From: Mangifera indica
Lineage: Eukaryota; Streptophyta; Magnoliopsida; Sapindales; Anacardiaceae
DNA: 64,000 nt
Direction: 5' to 3'
Assembly (NCBI RefSeq): GCF_011075055.1
Contig: NC_058153.1
Span: 10,044,001 to 10,108,000, forward strand
Shown here piece by piece: positions 36,525-48,038 of the stretch. Position 1 is the stretch's first letter. Each line of letters begins with the position of its first letter. Below the pieces are notes generated by a model, which saw nothing but the letters and a program-made list of their open reading frames with translations, ran no database searches and had not been told where the DNA came from. The position numbers were made by a program, and so were the translations under genes.

Positions 36525-37740
36525 TGTAACACCTACAGGTAAGTCTAAGGGTATTTTGGTCTTTTTTCTCTATGTTTTATTGGGATTTAATTAAGTAGGT
36601 AGTGTGTAAAGGAATGAATATAAGTTCATCACAGTGGTACATGCCCGTTCATGTATAGTGAAAGGTAAAATAGTCATTTCATGTTGAGCACATAACAATA
36701 ATTAAGTGCAAAGGGATGAATAACTGTGTATACAGAACTGCATACTCATTCATCCAATATGTCAAATTTGAATATGGATCAGATACGTTTTCCAATGATT
36801 TTGGGATATGCCTTAATAGAATAATGAGATGAATAACCATCCATGGAAAAGGAACGGCCGTTCATACAGTTTATTTTGTCAAATAAATAGAGGCATGCCA
36901 CATTTGACTCATTATTTTATCCTAAATCCAATTTCAAAGCCAAAGAAAGAGTCTAGAGGAGCACCAATGGAGAAATGATTTTCAAAGTTTCATCAACCCA
37001 TGTGAAAAAAAGTTTGACTTTGGAAGCAAAGTAAGTCTAGTGGTCGTTGGTTTAACTTTCTTTTAAGGATTGTGCTATTTGTTGACGGTTGTGAATGTAT
37101 ATGATATTTTAGACAATGTGAATGAATGCAAGCTTGGTTGAATCGCAAATTATTTGATGTGTTAGTGTGTATAAAGATAATTGAATATGTGATGATAATT
37201 GTTATGATTCTTTAGATGAAAACTTGATGATTCAAGAAGTTTGGTGATTTTTTACAAGTACCATGATTTAGAAACATGTTAGGATAGACATATGTTATAT
37301 TAAAATGAAAAGAATGTGTAGTTGCACTGTGGCTTTGTTGAAATTCATTGAAAACAATAGGTTCACAATCTATGACATAGAAGGAAAGGATCATTGTTGA
37401 CACGAAACATATGTTCTAGAACGGTCATTTGGTATAGGATGAATGCCTATTCATGGCACTACAAGATAAACATAGAGGTTAGGAAAGGAATAAGCATTAA
37501 AGGTTTAACAACATTAGTCAAATGTTACTTAACAGAAGGATGAATGCATGTTTATAGTAAGATAAATGTCTATTCATTGGCTTGGAAAGATGAACAAAGA
37601 ATCAGGGCTTTGGACACTCGTTCATTCAGTTCAAAAAGATTATTTTACCTCTAGGATGTGTGTAAAAGAGGGAAAATGATAGAAAAGCCTTAACATAGGT
37701 GAATTAAGGTAGATAGCTATATTAAGAGTGTCTAACTATG
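36525..37740 (+). repeat. Tekay-type LTR, first half (split by the Athila insertion)
   Basis: Starts TGTAACACCTACAGGTAAG, close to the start of the LTRs at 25366 and 32768. It contains the same recurrent features: ATGAATG...ATTCAT palindromes and an AAAGTAAGTCTAG segment near 37027. It stops exactly at the 5-bp duplication flanking the Athila element and resumes at 49392. No pol sequence adjoins it, so it looks like a solo LTR or a truncated end. Confidence 0.65.
37736..37740 (+). repeat. Target-site duplication, left copy (CTATG)
   Basis: CTATG directly precedes the left LTR and is repeated directly after the right LTR at 49387-49391. Confidence 0.9.
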
Positions 37741-39090
37741 TGATAAGGCCATTAATTGTTATTATTTTGATTTATAATTCCCTTGTGTTGTGTGAAAATT
37801 TGATTTAATCTAATGGAATTACTTATCTTTTTGCATTTAGGAAGCTTTGAGCAATTTTGGAATAAATAAGGCCAAAAAGAGGAAAAACTACAGCAGATAT
37901 ATTAAACTGGAAATTTCGTAATGCAGACTAGGCGTGGGCACGTGAAAGATGAGAGTAGAATCTGGAAAGCAGATCTGAACACCCAGATCAGCTGCAAGAG
38001 TCCAGAAAATATTAAGATTTGCTTCCTAGGAAAAGGATAATCACCAGCTGGAAAAGAGGATTAATTGAGCTAAATAAGGAATGATATTTTTGGAAGAAGG
38101 ATTTATATTAGAAATACATATCTTTTCCTTTCTTTTTGGGAAGATATGGATCACTTTGCTTGATTGGATTAGGAGATTAGGATTCACTTTCAATTTCTAG
38201 ATTCTTAGTAGGAAGATAATATATATATATACTCTTATTTTTATTTGATTATGATCATCCATTGTATTGAGAGAAATTAGAGAGCAAAACATGTTCTACA
38301 GTGGTTGAGTAATTTATCTTGGTTGAAGGGATCTGAAACCATGGAACTACAATGATTGTGAGATTTATTTTTGTTCTTTAATGCATCTTTTAATTATTTA
38401 AGTATTGGTTATCTTTCTGAATTATTTTTCATGATTGTGTTGGTTGATTTCTAAGATGCGCAATTAGTTTATCAATTAATATAATCTATTGCTAGTTTAG
38501 GTACTGAATCCGTAATTGTTCAATCCACCTAATCGAAATGGCTACTAGGTTTATCGTTTGCTGCGTCAGAAACTTTAAATCCTAGGAAAAAAATCAACTG
38601 GATTAAATGCAACGTCGTACGTTTGTGTTGTCTTGCTTCGTTGGTCTTTCTAATTCGTAATGCTATTGTTTAATTAAATTCGAGATCGTATCCGAATTAT
38701 TAATAAATAAGGGTTAATTGAAATACATGTTTTTGGTTAACTAATCGTAAGGAAGGACAAGTTAATTTAATACCACAACGAATATTTGAATAATTAATTT
38801 TATATTTTGTTTCGATGATCGATCGTAGTTCCAATGGTGGATGTGACCGAAGACCAAGGTTTGTTAAATAGATTTATTCCTTTTAGATTATTTTACTGAA
38901 ATTTTTAATTAGTGTTTTTCATTATAATTTTCATTCACTTCAAAACCCCCCTTTTTATTTATTTGTTTCGATTTATTCGTGACGACATACTAATCAAAGC
39001 TCTTCGAGGGATCGATCCCTACTTTCCTTTACTACATTTTTGTTGCAGAAATTTAGGATTTAATTTGGGTGTCAACGACAGCACGTACCA
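37741..39090 (+). repeat. Left LTR of the Athila-type element (1350 bp)
   Basis: Begins TGATAAGGCCATTAATTG and ends GACAGCACGTACCA. It is almost identical to 48039-49386. A TATATA run near 38220-38232 is two bases longer than on the right. Transcription start and polyadenylation sites were not determined. Confidence 0.93.
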
Positions 39091-39095
39091 AATTT

Positions 39096-39112
39096 TGGCA
39101 CCATTGCTGGGG
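39096..39112 (+). promoter_or_regulatory. Primer-binding site, tRNA-Asp type
   Basis: TGGCACCATTGCTGGGG starts five bases after the LTR and differs at three positions from the tRNA-Asp complement used by Athila elements (TGGCGCCGTTGCCGGGG). Confidence 0.75.
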
Positions 39113-39126
39113 AGTTTTTACTTTGT

Positions 39127-40128
39127 ATGTTCGTTACGCGATCTTTGAAACAAGCTAGTTTACAGTTTGATCCAGAAATTGAAAAGACTGCAAAAGGGCT
39201 GAGAAAAGAAGCGAAAAGGAGACTGCAAGCACACAAATCAGTTCACGAAACAGAGGAAAACATGGCTGAAAATCAGACTTTAAGAGAGCTTGCTGCTCCA
39301 AATTTAAATCAACAACCACACTGCATTACTTTTCCGAATTTAGATGTTAATACTACCTTCGAATTAAAATCTGGACTAATTCATCTTTTACTTATTTTTC
39401 GTGGTTCTGCAGGTGAAGATCCTCATAAACATTTAAAAGAATTTCATGTGGTGTGCACCGGAATGAAACCAAATGGAGTAACTGAAGAACAAATCAAGAT
39501 GAGGGCTTTTCCATTTTCTTTGAAAGATGATGCGCAAGATTGGTTGTATTATCTACCCGCTGGAAGTATCACTACTTGGCATGAGATGAAAAGATTATTT
39601 CTGCAGAAATTTTTTCCAACATCAAGAGCAGCCAGCATAAGGAAAGAAATCTGTGGCATTCGACAGCATACTGGAGAATCTTTATACGAATATTGGGAGC
39701 GCTTTAAAAAACTTTGTGCAAGCTGTCTACATCACCAAATTAGTGACCAGCTGCTTATTCAATATTTCTACGAAGGACTTCTATCGAATGAGAGAAATAT
39801 GATTGATGCAGCAAATGGTGGAGCATTGGCTGACAAAACACCTGAAGTAGCCCGAAATTTAATTGCAAATATGGCGTCGAATTCACAACAATTTGGGAAT
39901 AGATTAGACCATTCATCTCGACGCGTCAATGAGGTAAATGTATCTTCTCTTGAAAGACGACTTGATGATCTAACTACTCTTGTACGTCAAATGGCTGTAG
40001 GAAAAATAGAGGTAGCGAAAGTTTACGAAATTTGTTCGGTAGGAGGACATCCAACTGATATGTGCCCAACACTTCAGGAGGACTGCTCTGAACATGCTAA
40101 TGCAGTGGGTGGATTTTTAGGACAGTAG
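39127..40128 (+). pseudogene. Athila-type gag (333 codons to first in-frame TAG)
   Basis: Starts MFVTRSLKQAS. Residues 75-260 form the retrotransposon gag capsid region (EDPHKHLKEFHVVC, DDAQDWLYYLPAGSITTW, FFPTSRAASIRKEICGIRQ). Near residues 299-313 a zinc knuckle reads YEICSVGGHPTDMC, in which the first of the usual CCHC cysteines is Tyr. The frame is stopped by TAG at 40126 and again at 40252, but the same frame continues into the protease region, so these stops are lesions rather than a gene end. Confidence 0.88.
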
Positions 40129-40329
40129 CAGCGAAATCATAATTATAATCCCTATTCGAATACCTACAATTCCGATTGGAGAGATCATCCTAATTTTCGT
40201 TATGGGAATGCAAATACGAATCAGCCTTCAAATAATTTTCAGCCGTATCAGTAGCCCTATGTTCCTAGACAACAGCAACCACCCCAAAATTCTGGTTCAG
40301 GTACATCTCTTGAGGATATTGTTAAAACT

Positions 40330-41406
40330 ATGGCTACTAACACTGTGAAATTTCAACAGGAAACAAGAACCAGTATTCAAAATTTGGAGAATCAAATGAG
40401 TCAGATGGCTACTGCAATCAGTAGGCTGGAAACACAAAATTCAAGTAAACTACCGTCACAAACTGTGGTGAACCCAAAGGAGAATGCTAGCGCCATAGTG
40501 CTGAGAAGTGGAAAAGAGTTGGAGATGCCAATTAAAGAACCACCTGTACCACTTGTACCAACACAAAAAATAGAAAATAGAGAGGAAACGGTAGTAGAAA
40601 AGAATCCTTCCGAAAAGGTAGCGACAGGTAAATATCCTCCTTTCAGCAAATACAAACCTGTTCCTCCTTTTCCTGAAGCTTTAAAACTGAAGTGCGAAAG
40701 CAATACGGATTTATATGAGACCTTTCAGAAGTGTGAAGTTAATATCCCACTGTTTGATGCAATAAAACAAGTGCCTCGCTATGCTAAATTTTTGAAAGAG
40801 CTGTGTACATTGAAAAGAAAGCAAAAACTCAAAAGGTATGAAAAAATAAAGGTAGGAGAAAATGTTTCAGCCATAATTAGAAAGAGTCTTCCTGAGAAAT
40901 GCAAAGATCCAGGTATGTTTTACATCCCTTACACCATAGGAGAAACAAAAATTGAAAAGGTCATGTTAGATTTAGGAGCATCCATTAATGTAATGTCATA
41001 TTCCATTTATTCTGCTCTTAATCTAGGTCCTTTAGAACAAACTGGTGTAGTTATTCAGTTAGCCGATAGATCGAACACATATTCGAAAGGATTAATTGAA
41101 GATGTTCTTGTTCAGGTTAATGATAAATTAATTTTTCCAACTGATTTTTATGTTCTTGATATGGAAAATAATGACCAATCTGCACCTATTTTGTTGGGAA
41201 GACCTTTTCTGAAAACTGCTAAAACGAAAATTGATGTTCATAAAGGCACACTGACCATGGAATTTGATAGAGAAGCTGTCCAATTTAATATTTCTGATGT
41301 TATGAAATATCCTGATGTGGATTTTCCTATGTATTCAGTTGATTTAATTGATTCTCTAGCGCAGGAAATTTTTTATGCTGAAGATGAGTTAGAAGCAGCT
41401 AACTAG
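40330..41406 (+). pseudogene. Athila-type gag C-terminus and aspartic protease region
   Basis: In the same frame as gag. It opens with a coiled-coil-like stretch (QNLENQMSQMATAISRLE), then a Pro/Lys-rich linker. The retropepsin-like domain shows DLGASINVM at about residue 217 and ILLGRPFLKTAKTKIDV near residue 295. TAG at 41404 ends the open piece; a second TAG in this frame lies at 41455. Confidence 0.85.
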
Positions 41407-41463
41407 GACAATATTTTGAAGGAAAGAGATGAACCTAAATTAATTTCAAATGTGTAGAATATA

Positions 41464-43245
41464 GTGGCAGTGATGAATGAGTGTAGAGAGCTGAGAAATA
41501 TGGATAATTTATCTTATATTGAGCTGTCAGTATCTAACGAAAAATTGATACCTTCTGTTTTGCAGGCACCAGAGCTGGAGCTGAAACCTCTTCCAAATCA
41601 CCTAAAATATGTGTACCTTGGAGATGGGGAGACCTTACCAGTGATTATTTCCAGCAAGTTAATTAAGCAGCAAGAGGAAAAATTGGTACAGATTTTGAAG
41701 AAGCATAAAACAGCCATAGGATGGACCATTGCCGACATAAAAGGAATCAGTCCCTCTACGTGCATGCATCGAATTCATCTTGAAGAAGGAGCTAAACCAA
41801 TTCGACAGCCACAAAGGAGGCTGAATCCGCCAATGATGGAAGTGGTAAAGAAGGAAATTTTGAAGTTGCTTCAAGCCGGAGTAATTTATCCTATTTCAGA
41901 CAGCGAATGGGTCAGCCCTGTTCAAGTCGTTCCAAAGAAGACCGGCATCACAGTGGTGAAAAATCAGAATGATGAATTGGTACCTACTCGAGTTCAGAAT
42001 GGGTGGCGGGTCTGTATAGATTATAGGAAATTAAATTTGGTAACCCGTAAAGATCACTTTCCGTTGCCGTTTATTGATCAAATGTTGGAAAGGTTGGCTG
42101 GCCGAGCTTACTATAGTTTTCTAAATGGTTTTTCAGGATATTTTCATATTGCAATTGCTCCCGAAGATCAAGAGAAGACAACCTTCACATATCCATTTGG
42201 AACTTTTGCGTATCGACGAATGCCATTTGGAGCTTGTAATGCGTCGGCTACTTTTCAAAGGTGTATGGTAAGTATATTTTCAGATTATGTTGAACACATT
42301 ATCGAAATTTTTATGGATGATTTTACTATTTACGAAGACTCATTTGATAACTGTTTACAGAATCTCACACTTGTGTTACAAAGATGCATTGAAACTAACC
42401 TTGTTTTAAATTTTGAAAAATGTCATTTTATGGTTGAGCAAGGTATAGTTTTGGGGCATGTAGTTTCAGCTAGGGGTATTGAGGTAGATAAGGCTAAAGT
42501 TGATATTATTCAATCTTTACCTTACCCCGCTAGTGTGCGGGAAGTTCGTTCTTTTCTTGGCCATGCAGGTTTTTACCGACGTTTTATTAAGGAATTTTCA
42601 CGTATTGCATTGCCATTATGTAAGCTGCTGCAGAAAGAGGTGACTTTTGACTTTGATGAAAGCTGTAAAAAGGCATTTGACAAATTAAAGCAGCTGCTGA
42701 CTTCTACACCAATAATCCAGCCACCAGATTGGAGTCTCCCGTTTGAAATAATGTGTGATGCAAGTGATTACGCCATAGGAGCCGTGTTGGGGCAACGAGT
42801 TGGAAGGGTGCCACATGCCATATATTGTGCATCAATGACCTTAAATGATGCACAAAAAAATTATTCGACCACTGAAAAAGAACTCTTGGCTGTTGCTTTT
42901 GCATTAGAAAAATTTCGTTCTTATTTATTGGGTACTAAAGTGGTTATTTACTCCGATCATGCAGCTCTTAGGTACTTGATTACAAAGAAAGAGGCAAAGC
43001 CAAGGCTTATAAGATGGGTTCTGCTGCTGAGTGAATTTGACCTGGAGATCAAGGATAAATCTGGACAAGAAAATCGTGTTGCTGACCATTTAAGTCGTCT
43101 GGTTCATGTTAAAACAGAGCAGGATCTGCATGAGCAATTTTCTGATGAGCAATTATTTTCAGCGAGCTGTAGGCTGCCCTGGTACGCACACATGGTGAAT
43201 TATTTAGTTACTAACACACTCCCAACTGATTTATCTAAGGCTTAA
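41464..43245 (+). pseudogene. Athila-type reverse transcriptase and RNase H
   Basis: 593 open codons, still in the gag frame. The RT domain includes [32 protein letters not shown], the catalytic FMDDF near 42310, and [17 protein letters not shown]. The RNase H-like part follows, with [35 protein letters not shown] and [10 protein letters not shown]. The TAA at 43243 interrupts the connector before integrase. Catalytic residues look intact over this piece. Confidence 0.92.
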
Positions 43246-44468
43246 AGAGATAAACTGAAAAATGATGCAAAGTATCACGTATGGGACGATCCATATCTAT
43301 GGAAACGTTGCGCTGATCAAATTATTAGAAGGTGCGTACCTGAAACTGAAATTTCTTCTATTATTACCTTCTGCCATTCGTATGCTTGTGGAGGCCATTT
43401 TGGAGCAAAACAAACAGCAAGAAAAATTTTGGATTGTGGATTTTTCTGGCCAACTTTATTTCGAGACACGTACTTATTTTGTAAATCTTGTGAACGCTGT
43501 CAGAAAACAGGTAATATTTCGCAAAAAAATGAAATGCCTAAAACTCCTATTTTAGTTTGCGAAATTTTTGATGTGTGGGGTATTGATTTCATAGGGCCTT
43601 TTCCATCTTCGTTTGGTTACATCTATATTTTATTGGCAGTTGATTATATCTCGAAATGGGTAGAAGCGAAAGCTACCCGAACTGATGACTCTAAAGTTGT
43701 TTCAGGTTTCCTTAAATCTAACATATTCAGCAGGTTCGGCATTCCGAAGGCTCTAATTAGCGATCAAGGGAAACATTTTTGTAACCAAACAATAGAGGGG
43801 CTACTGGTGTAACACACAAGATTGCTACGGCGTACCATCCACAAACTAGCGGACAAGCTGAGGTTTCGAATCGAGAAATTAAATCAATTATAGAGAAAAC
43901 AGTTGGTCCGACCAGAAAGGATTGGAGTTTGCGATTGGAAGATGCGTTGTGGGCATACAGAACAGCATACAAAACGCCAATTGGGATGTCGCCGTATAGG
44001 TTAATATTCAGTAAGGCCTGTCATCTTCCAGTTGAATTAGAACACAGAGCATATTGGGCTGTCAAGCATTGCAATATGAAGTTGGATGAGAGTGGCGAAC
44101 ATAGGAAATTACAGCTGCAAGAATTAGAAGAAATTCACAATGACGCGTACGAGAATGCTAGAATTTACAAGGAGAAAACAAAAGCTTTCCATGACAAAAT
44201 GATTTCCAGAAAGGAATTTTCACTTGGCCAAAAAGTTCTCCTTTATCATTCAAGACTTCGATTATTTCCAGGTAAATTACGTTCTCGTTGGATTGGGCCG
44301 TTCATTGTTACTAACGTTTTTCCTCATGGTGCAGTGGAGATTAAGAGCTTAACGACATCGAAAGTATTTAAAGTTAATGGCCACAGACTCAAAATGTTTT
44401 ACGAAGGAGTACCGACTGAAAACGTTGGAGAAGTGGAGCTGAACGATCCCATGTACATGGATGAATAG
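43246..44468 (+). pseudogene. Athila-type integrase, one frameshift
   Basis: The zinc-binding end includes HSYACGGHFGAKQTARKI and CKSCERCQKTG. The catalytic core shows DVWGIDFIGPFPSS and ALISDQGKHFC (first and second Asp). The frame then shifts between about 43795 and 43815, where a few bases appear lost. It continues two frames over with [20 protein letters not shown] and the Glu of NREIKSIIE. The C-terminal part has [19 protein letters not shown] at 44466 is the natural end. Confidence 0.88.
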
Positions 44469-44988
44469 ATGAAGGCATTATGTCGAGCCGACGACTGTAA
44501 ACAAAGGCGCTACTTGGGAGGCAACCCAAGCTTAATTTTGATTAATGTTTCAATTTTAATTTTCTCAACAATTGCGTTAATTTCGGTTTATGTGTTCAAT
44601 CTTTCGTTTTAAATTTCGGTTTTAGTATGTTTAGATAGTTAATTAGCAATTATTTTATGATTTTTTTTATTGGGTTTATTTTATTTTATTTTCAGGTTAC
44701 TGTTCAATCGTCTTCTTCCTCCTACTAGTCTCAATTAGCCTTCTGTAAATGTTCACGAGGGGAGGAATCTGCAGTTTGGTAATCTGGAGCTGGGTTATGT
44801 ATTTCTGTCAAAGGTCCAACTTTTGGCTGTGATATTTGCTTGAAACCAAGGGGGCCATATGAATTTGTGTGATTAAAAGGGTTGGGTTAATTGCTTCCAG
44901 TGACATAATCAATAAACACATGCCTCCAAAATTCCTCTCCACCTAAAACGTAACCCTAGCAGCCCCCTTTCCTCCATTCCGAAACACC

Positions 44989-46338
44989 ATGGTCCGAACC
45001 CATTCTCAGCGTCATCGAGCAGCAAAATCCGGCCATCGGAGACCATCCACACCAGAGCTGTTGTCTGATTTCGACGATTCACCGAGCAATAGCGCGCCAC
45101 AATCCGTACCGTCTCCGACGAATGAAACGCCTCCACCATCATTCCCTTCACCGTCACCTCAACCACCACCGACCACTACGGCTTCCGTCTGCTCGGGTCC
45201 ACGTTCGCGCACTCAAAAAGGGAAGCAATTGGAAATCTCCAGCAGCCTACAACTCAAATTAGGCGGCTTCAATACATTCATTGATGCACAAGACCAACAA
45301 CGGTATGGGTCCATGTGTGAGCGAAAAATCTAACCATGTAAGTATATTCACACTCACACTCTTGAGCAATTAGGAATTCGTAATGAAATTGATGAGCTAG
45401 TGAATAGATTGAATTGGCAAAATTATGTATATGTGGACTGCCCTGCGTTTATTGAGCTCACCTGTGAATTTTATACAACATTTCAGTTTAATGTTGCTGA
45501 GGAATTTGATTTGTTTACCAAGGGGATAGTTGAGTTTAGGCTAATGGGGAAAGAATGTTCATGTTCAATTTCTGAATTTAACATTGCTTTGGGGTTTTTG
45601 AAAAAAGAGGATGAAAAAAGTGAGCGCTACGTACGATCCCACTGTGATTACAATCCTGATTTTAATCCTACTGAATTATGGCATGAATGGTCAGTTGATG
45701 TTGCTCCTTATAATCCTAGTGCTTCTAAGAGTTCGTATTTAAAAAGCCCCGTGTTCAAATATTTACAACGATTCTTAGCTTTTAATTTTTCTGGAAGGAG
45801 GGATAGTGCAGGTACCATTTCCAAAGTTGAGTTTTATTTTTTATGGTGTCTGGAGCATAACATTCAGGTTAATTTAGGCTTTTGGTTACTCACCCAATTC
45901 CAGTCAGTGGTTCAGAAAAAGAATAAACCCTTAATCTTTGGTTCATATATTACTCAATTAGCCGTTAACTTGGGTTTATTAGATATTTCTAATCATAACA
46001 TGCATACTGCTTGTGAGGTGGAACCATTGGATATGATTTGTTTAGACAGGATGGGGATTGTAAGACAACAAGCAGATGGTAGTTTCAGCTTCCTGCCACC
46101 TGGACCAACAGCACCGTCTCATTTCAGGCCACATAGGCAGCCCAGAACGCCAGCAGAAGCAGCTCCCAACAGTACCCAACCACAAGGAGATCTTCCATCA
46201 TCTTCCTATGCTCATTCATTCGACAGTATAGGGACCCAACTGCGGAGATGTGAACGAAAATTAGACCGTATAGAGCGTAATCTGCTCACCTTTTTCAATT
46301 CGCAAGGATTCACGCCGCCATCTCCACCATCTCCATAA
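44989..46338 (+). pseudogene. Athila ORF-1 / env-like protein, one in-frame stop
   Basis: A 450-codon frame from MVRTHSQRHRAAK to a TAA at 46336, broken only by a TAA at 45331-45333. The N-terminal 90 residues are Ser/Pro-rich. The body (LEQLGIRNEIDELVNRLNW, then YVDCPAFIELTCEFYTTF) matches the family called ORF-1 or env-like in Athila elements, placed as expected after integrase. The C-terminus has a charged helix (RRCERKLDRIERNLLTFF). I see no signal peptide or convincing membrane span, so a true envelope role is not supported. Confidence 0.8.
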
Positions 46339-48038
46339 TTCAAATTGTTCTTCCTTCTCCACAAAACCAGAGAAGTTTCTTCTTCCCTTTTCTTTTAAAT
46401 TTCAGTTTTATTATTATTCTATTTTGCTTCAACATTGAGGACAATGTTTGGTTTAAGTGTGGGGGAGGGTGTATTTGTGTTTTATTTTCTGCTGTTTACT
46501 GTTCTGTCTTTCAGTTTTCTGTCTTTCAGTCCTATATTTATTTTTTTTTTCTGCTCTGTTCTTATGTTTTATCCTTCTTTTCTGCTTTCAGTTTGTTCTG
46601 TCTATATGTTCTATTTTTTTTCTGCCAGTTTTTTTTATTTTGTCTTCTTCGTGATATGCGTATTCTGTTATGCCTAAAATTTTTGCTTTGTTTTGTCTAT
46701 GTTGCTGCTCCTTGCTGGATAAAGTTTGATTTTTATGGCAGCTAGTGTATCCCTCTCTATTTTTAGTCAGCTAAACAGTCCATTAATCTCACTTTGAATG
46801 AATTAATTTGTATGCATGCCTTGAAATTTAGCCGATTCAATAGGAGAGCATTGTACACTGATTTGTTAGATTAATTAGGGGTATGCATTTAAACAAATTT
46901 TGATAATTGAGTGCTCGAGTTTGTTTGAAGTTGAGGTGAATTTATTTATCCCTTGAGTTTTGAGCCGAAAAAGATTGAAACATTCATATCAATCTATGTT
47001 TTCTTTGATGAGTGATATGCTTCCATATGAATATATCTCTAGAACTTGCTTTGAACCGTTTTGAGACCACATTGAAATATGCATGCATGGAAATGATAAA
47101 GGCATTCTTGTTTAAAACCTTTAGCTTAAAAAAAAAAAAAAGCCATCCTATTTTAATTTCCCTAGTTAGCCCCTTGAGCCTTACAAAACTCTTGATTCTT
47201 TGTGCTAAAACCATATTACAAACCCAAGCCTTCAAGCAAATATCCTCACCCAACCATGAAAATTAGCAGGGCATTTAAACTAAAATTTGTTGCTTGGTGA
47301 ATTTGTTGTCTTGAGAAATTTAAATGTGGGGAAAAAGGGAACTTAATTGTATAAGAAGAGATGATGAAAAGAAGTTGGCATGAAGAGTGCTATTGAGATT
47401 GCCTTATATTGTTATCTTTGCTACCCAACTCTCTTAGTTATTCAAAAAAAAAAAAAAAAAAAAAAGAAGTTGAAAAAGAGAGAAGAGAAAGGCAATGGCA
47501 AGTAGCAAAGAAAGGTGGTGAATATGGTGGCTTTAGCTTTACATTTTTGTTCCCCTTAAGTGTTTAAATGTTTTGTTAATATTCATGGTTTTAACCTTTT
47601 GTATCCATTAATCCTCACCTTTACCCAAAGCCCCATTACAACCTAGAATAAAGTCTTTTTGATTTATGCATGTATATAATCTAAGTGGTGGAGATTTGGT
47701 GCATGAGCAAGCTTATGGTAGAATGTTTGCATTGGAAGAATTTGAGCGAAACACCAAACCATTAAACACATGAGTGATATGAGTGATAACCGTGAGGATG
47801 ATTCACCAAAGCTTTATACATGCTTTAGAATGCGATTATCTTGATTTGTCTTTGTGCATACTTCCTTGTAAAGTTTGATAATGATGTGTGTTGATGCTTA
47901 AATCTTGGTTGGGTTGAATCTTAAGGTATGCACACTTTTTGGGATCATGAGAAAAGAGATTGATGGAACATTTTTGTGTTTGTTTTGTTTTGTTTTTGTT
48001 TTACTCGAGGACGAGCAAAAGATAAGTGTGGGGGAATT
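46339..48038 (+). other. Athila 3' non-coding region with polypurine tract and an internal PPT-like copy
   Basis: 1.7 kb without a supported gene. The polypurine tract AAGTGTGGGGGAATT (48024-48038) abuts the right LTR. A near copy, AAGTGTGGGGGAGGG, lies at 46455-46469 after a GAGGACAATGTTTGGTTT phrase. A run of about 24 A residues is at 47442-47465. Short frames at 46435-46677 are Phe-rich and follow a T-rich sequence; they are not credible genes. Confidence 0.75.

Noticed and set aside
46435..46677. Phe-rich small frames after the env-like ORF
   Set aside because: Produced by a T-rich tract in a non-coding part of the Athila element.
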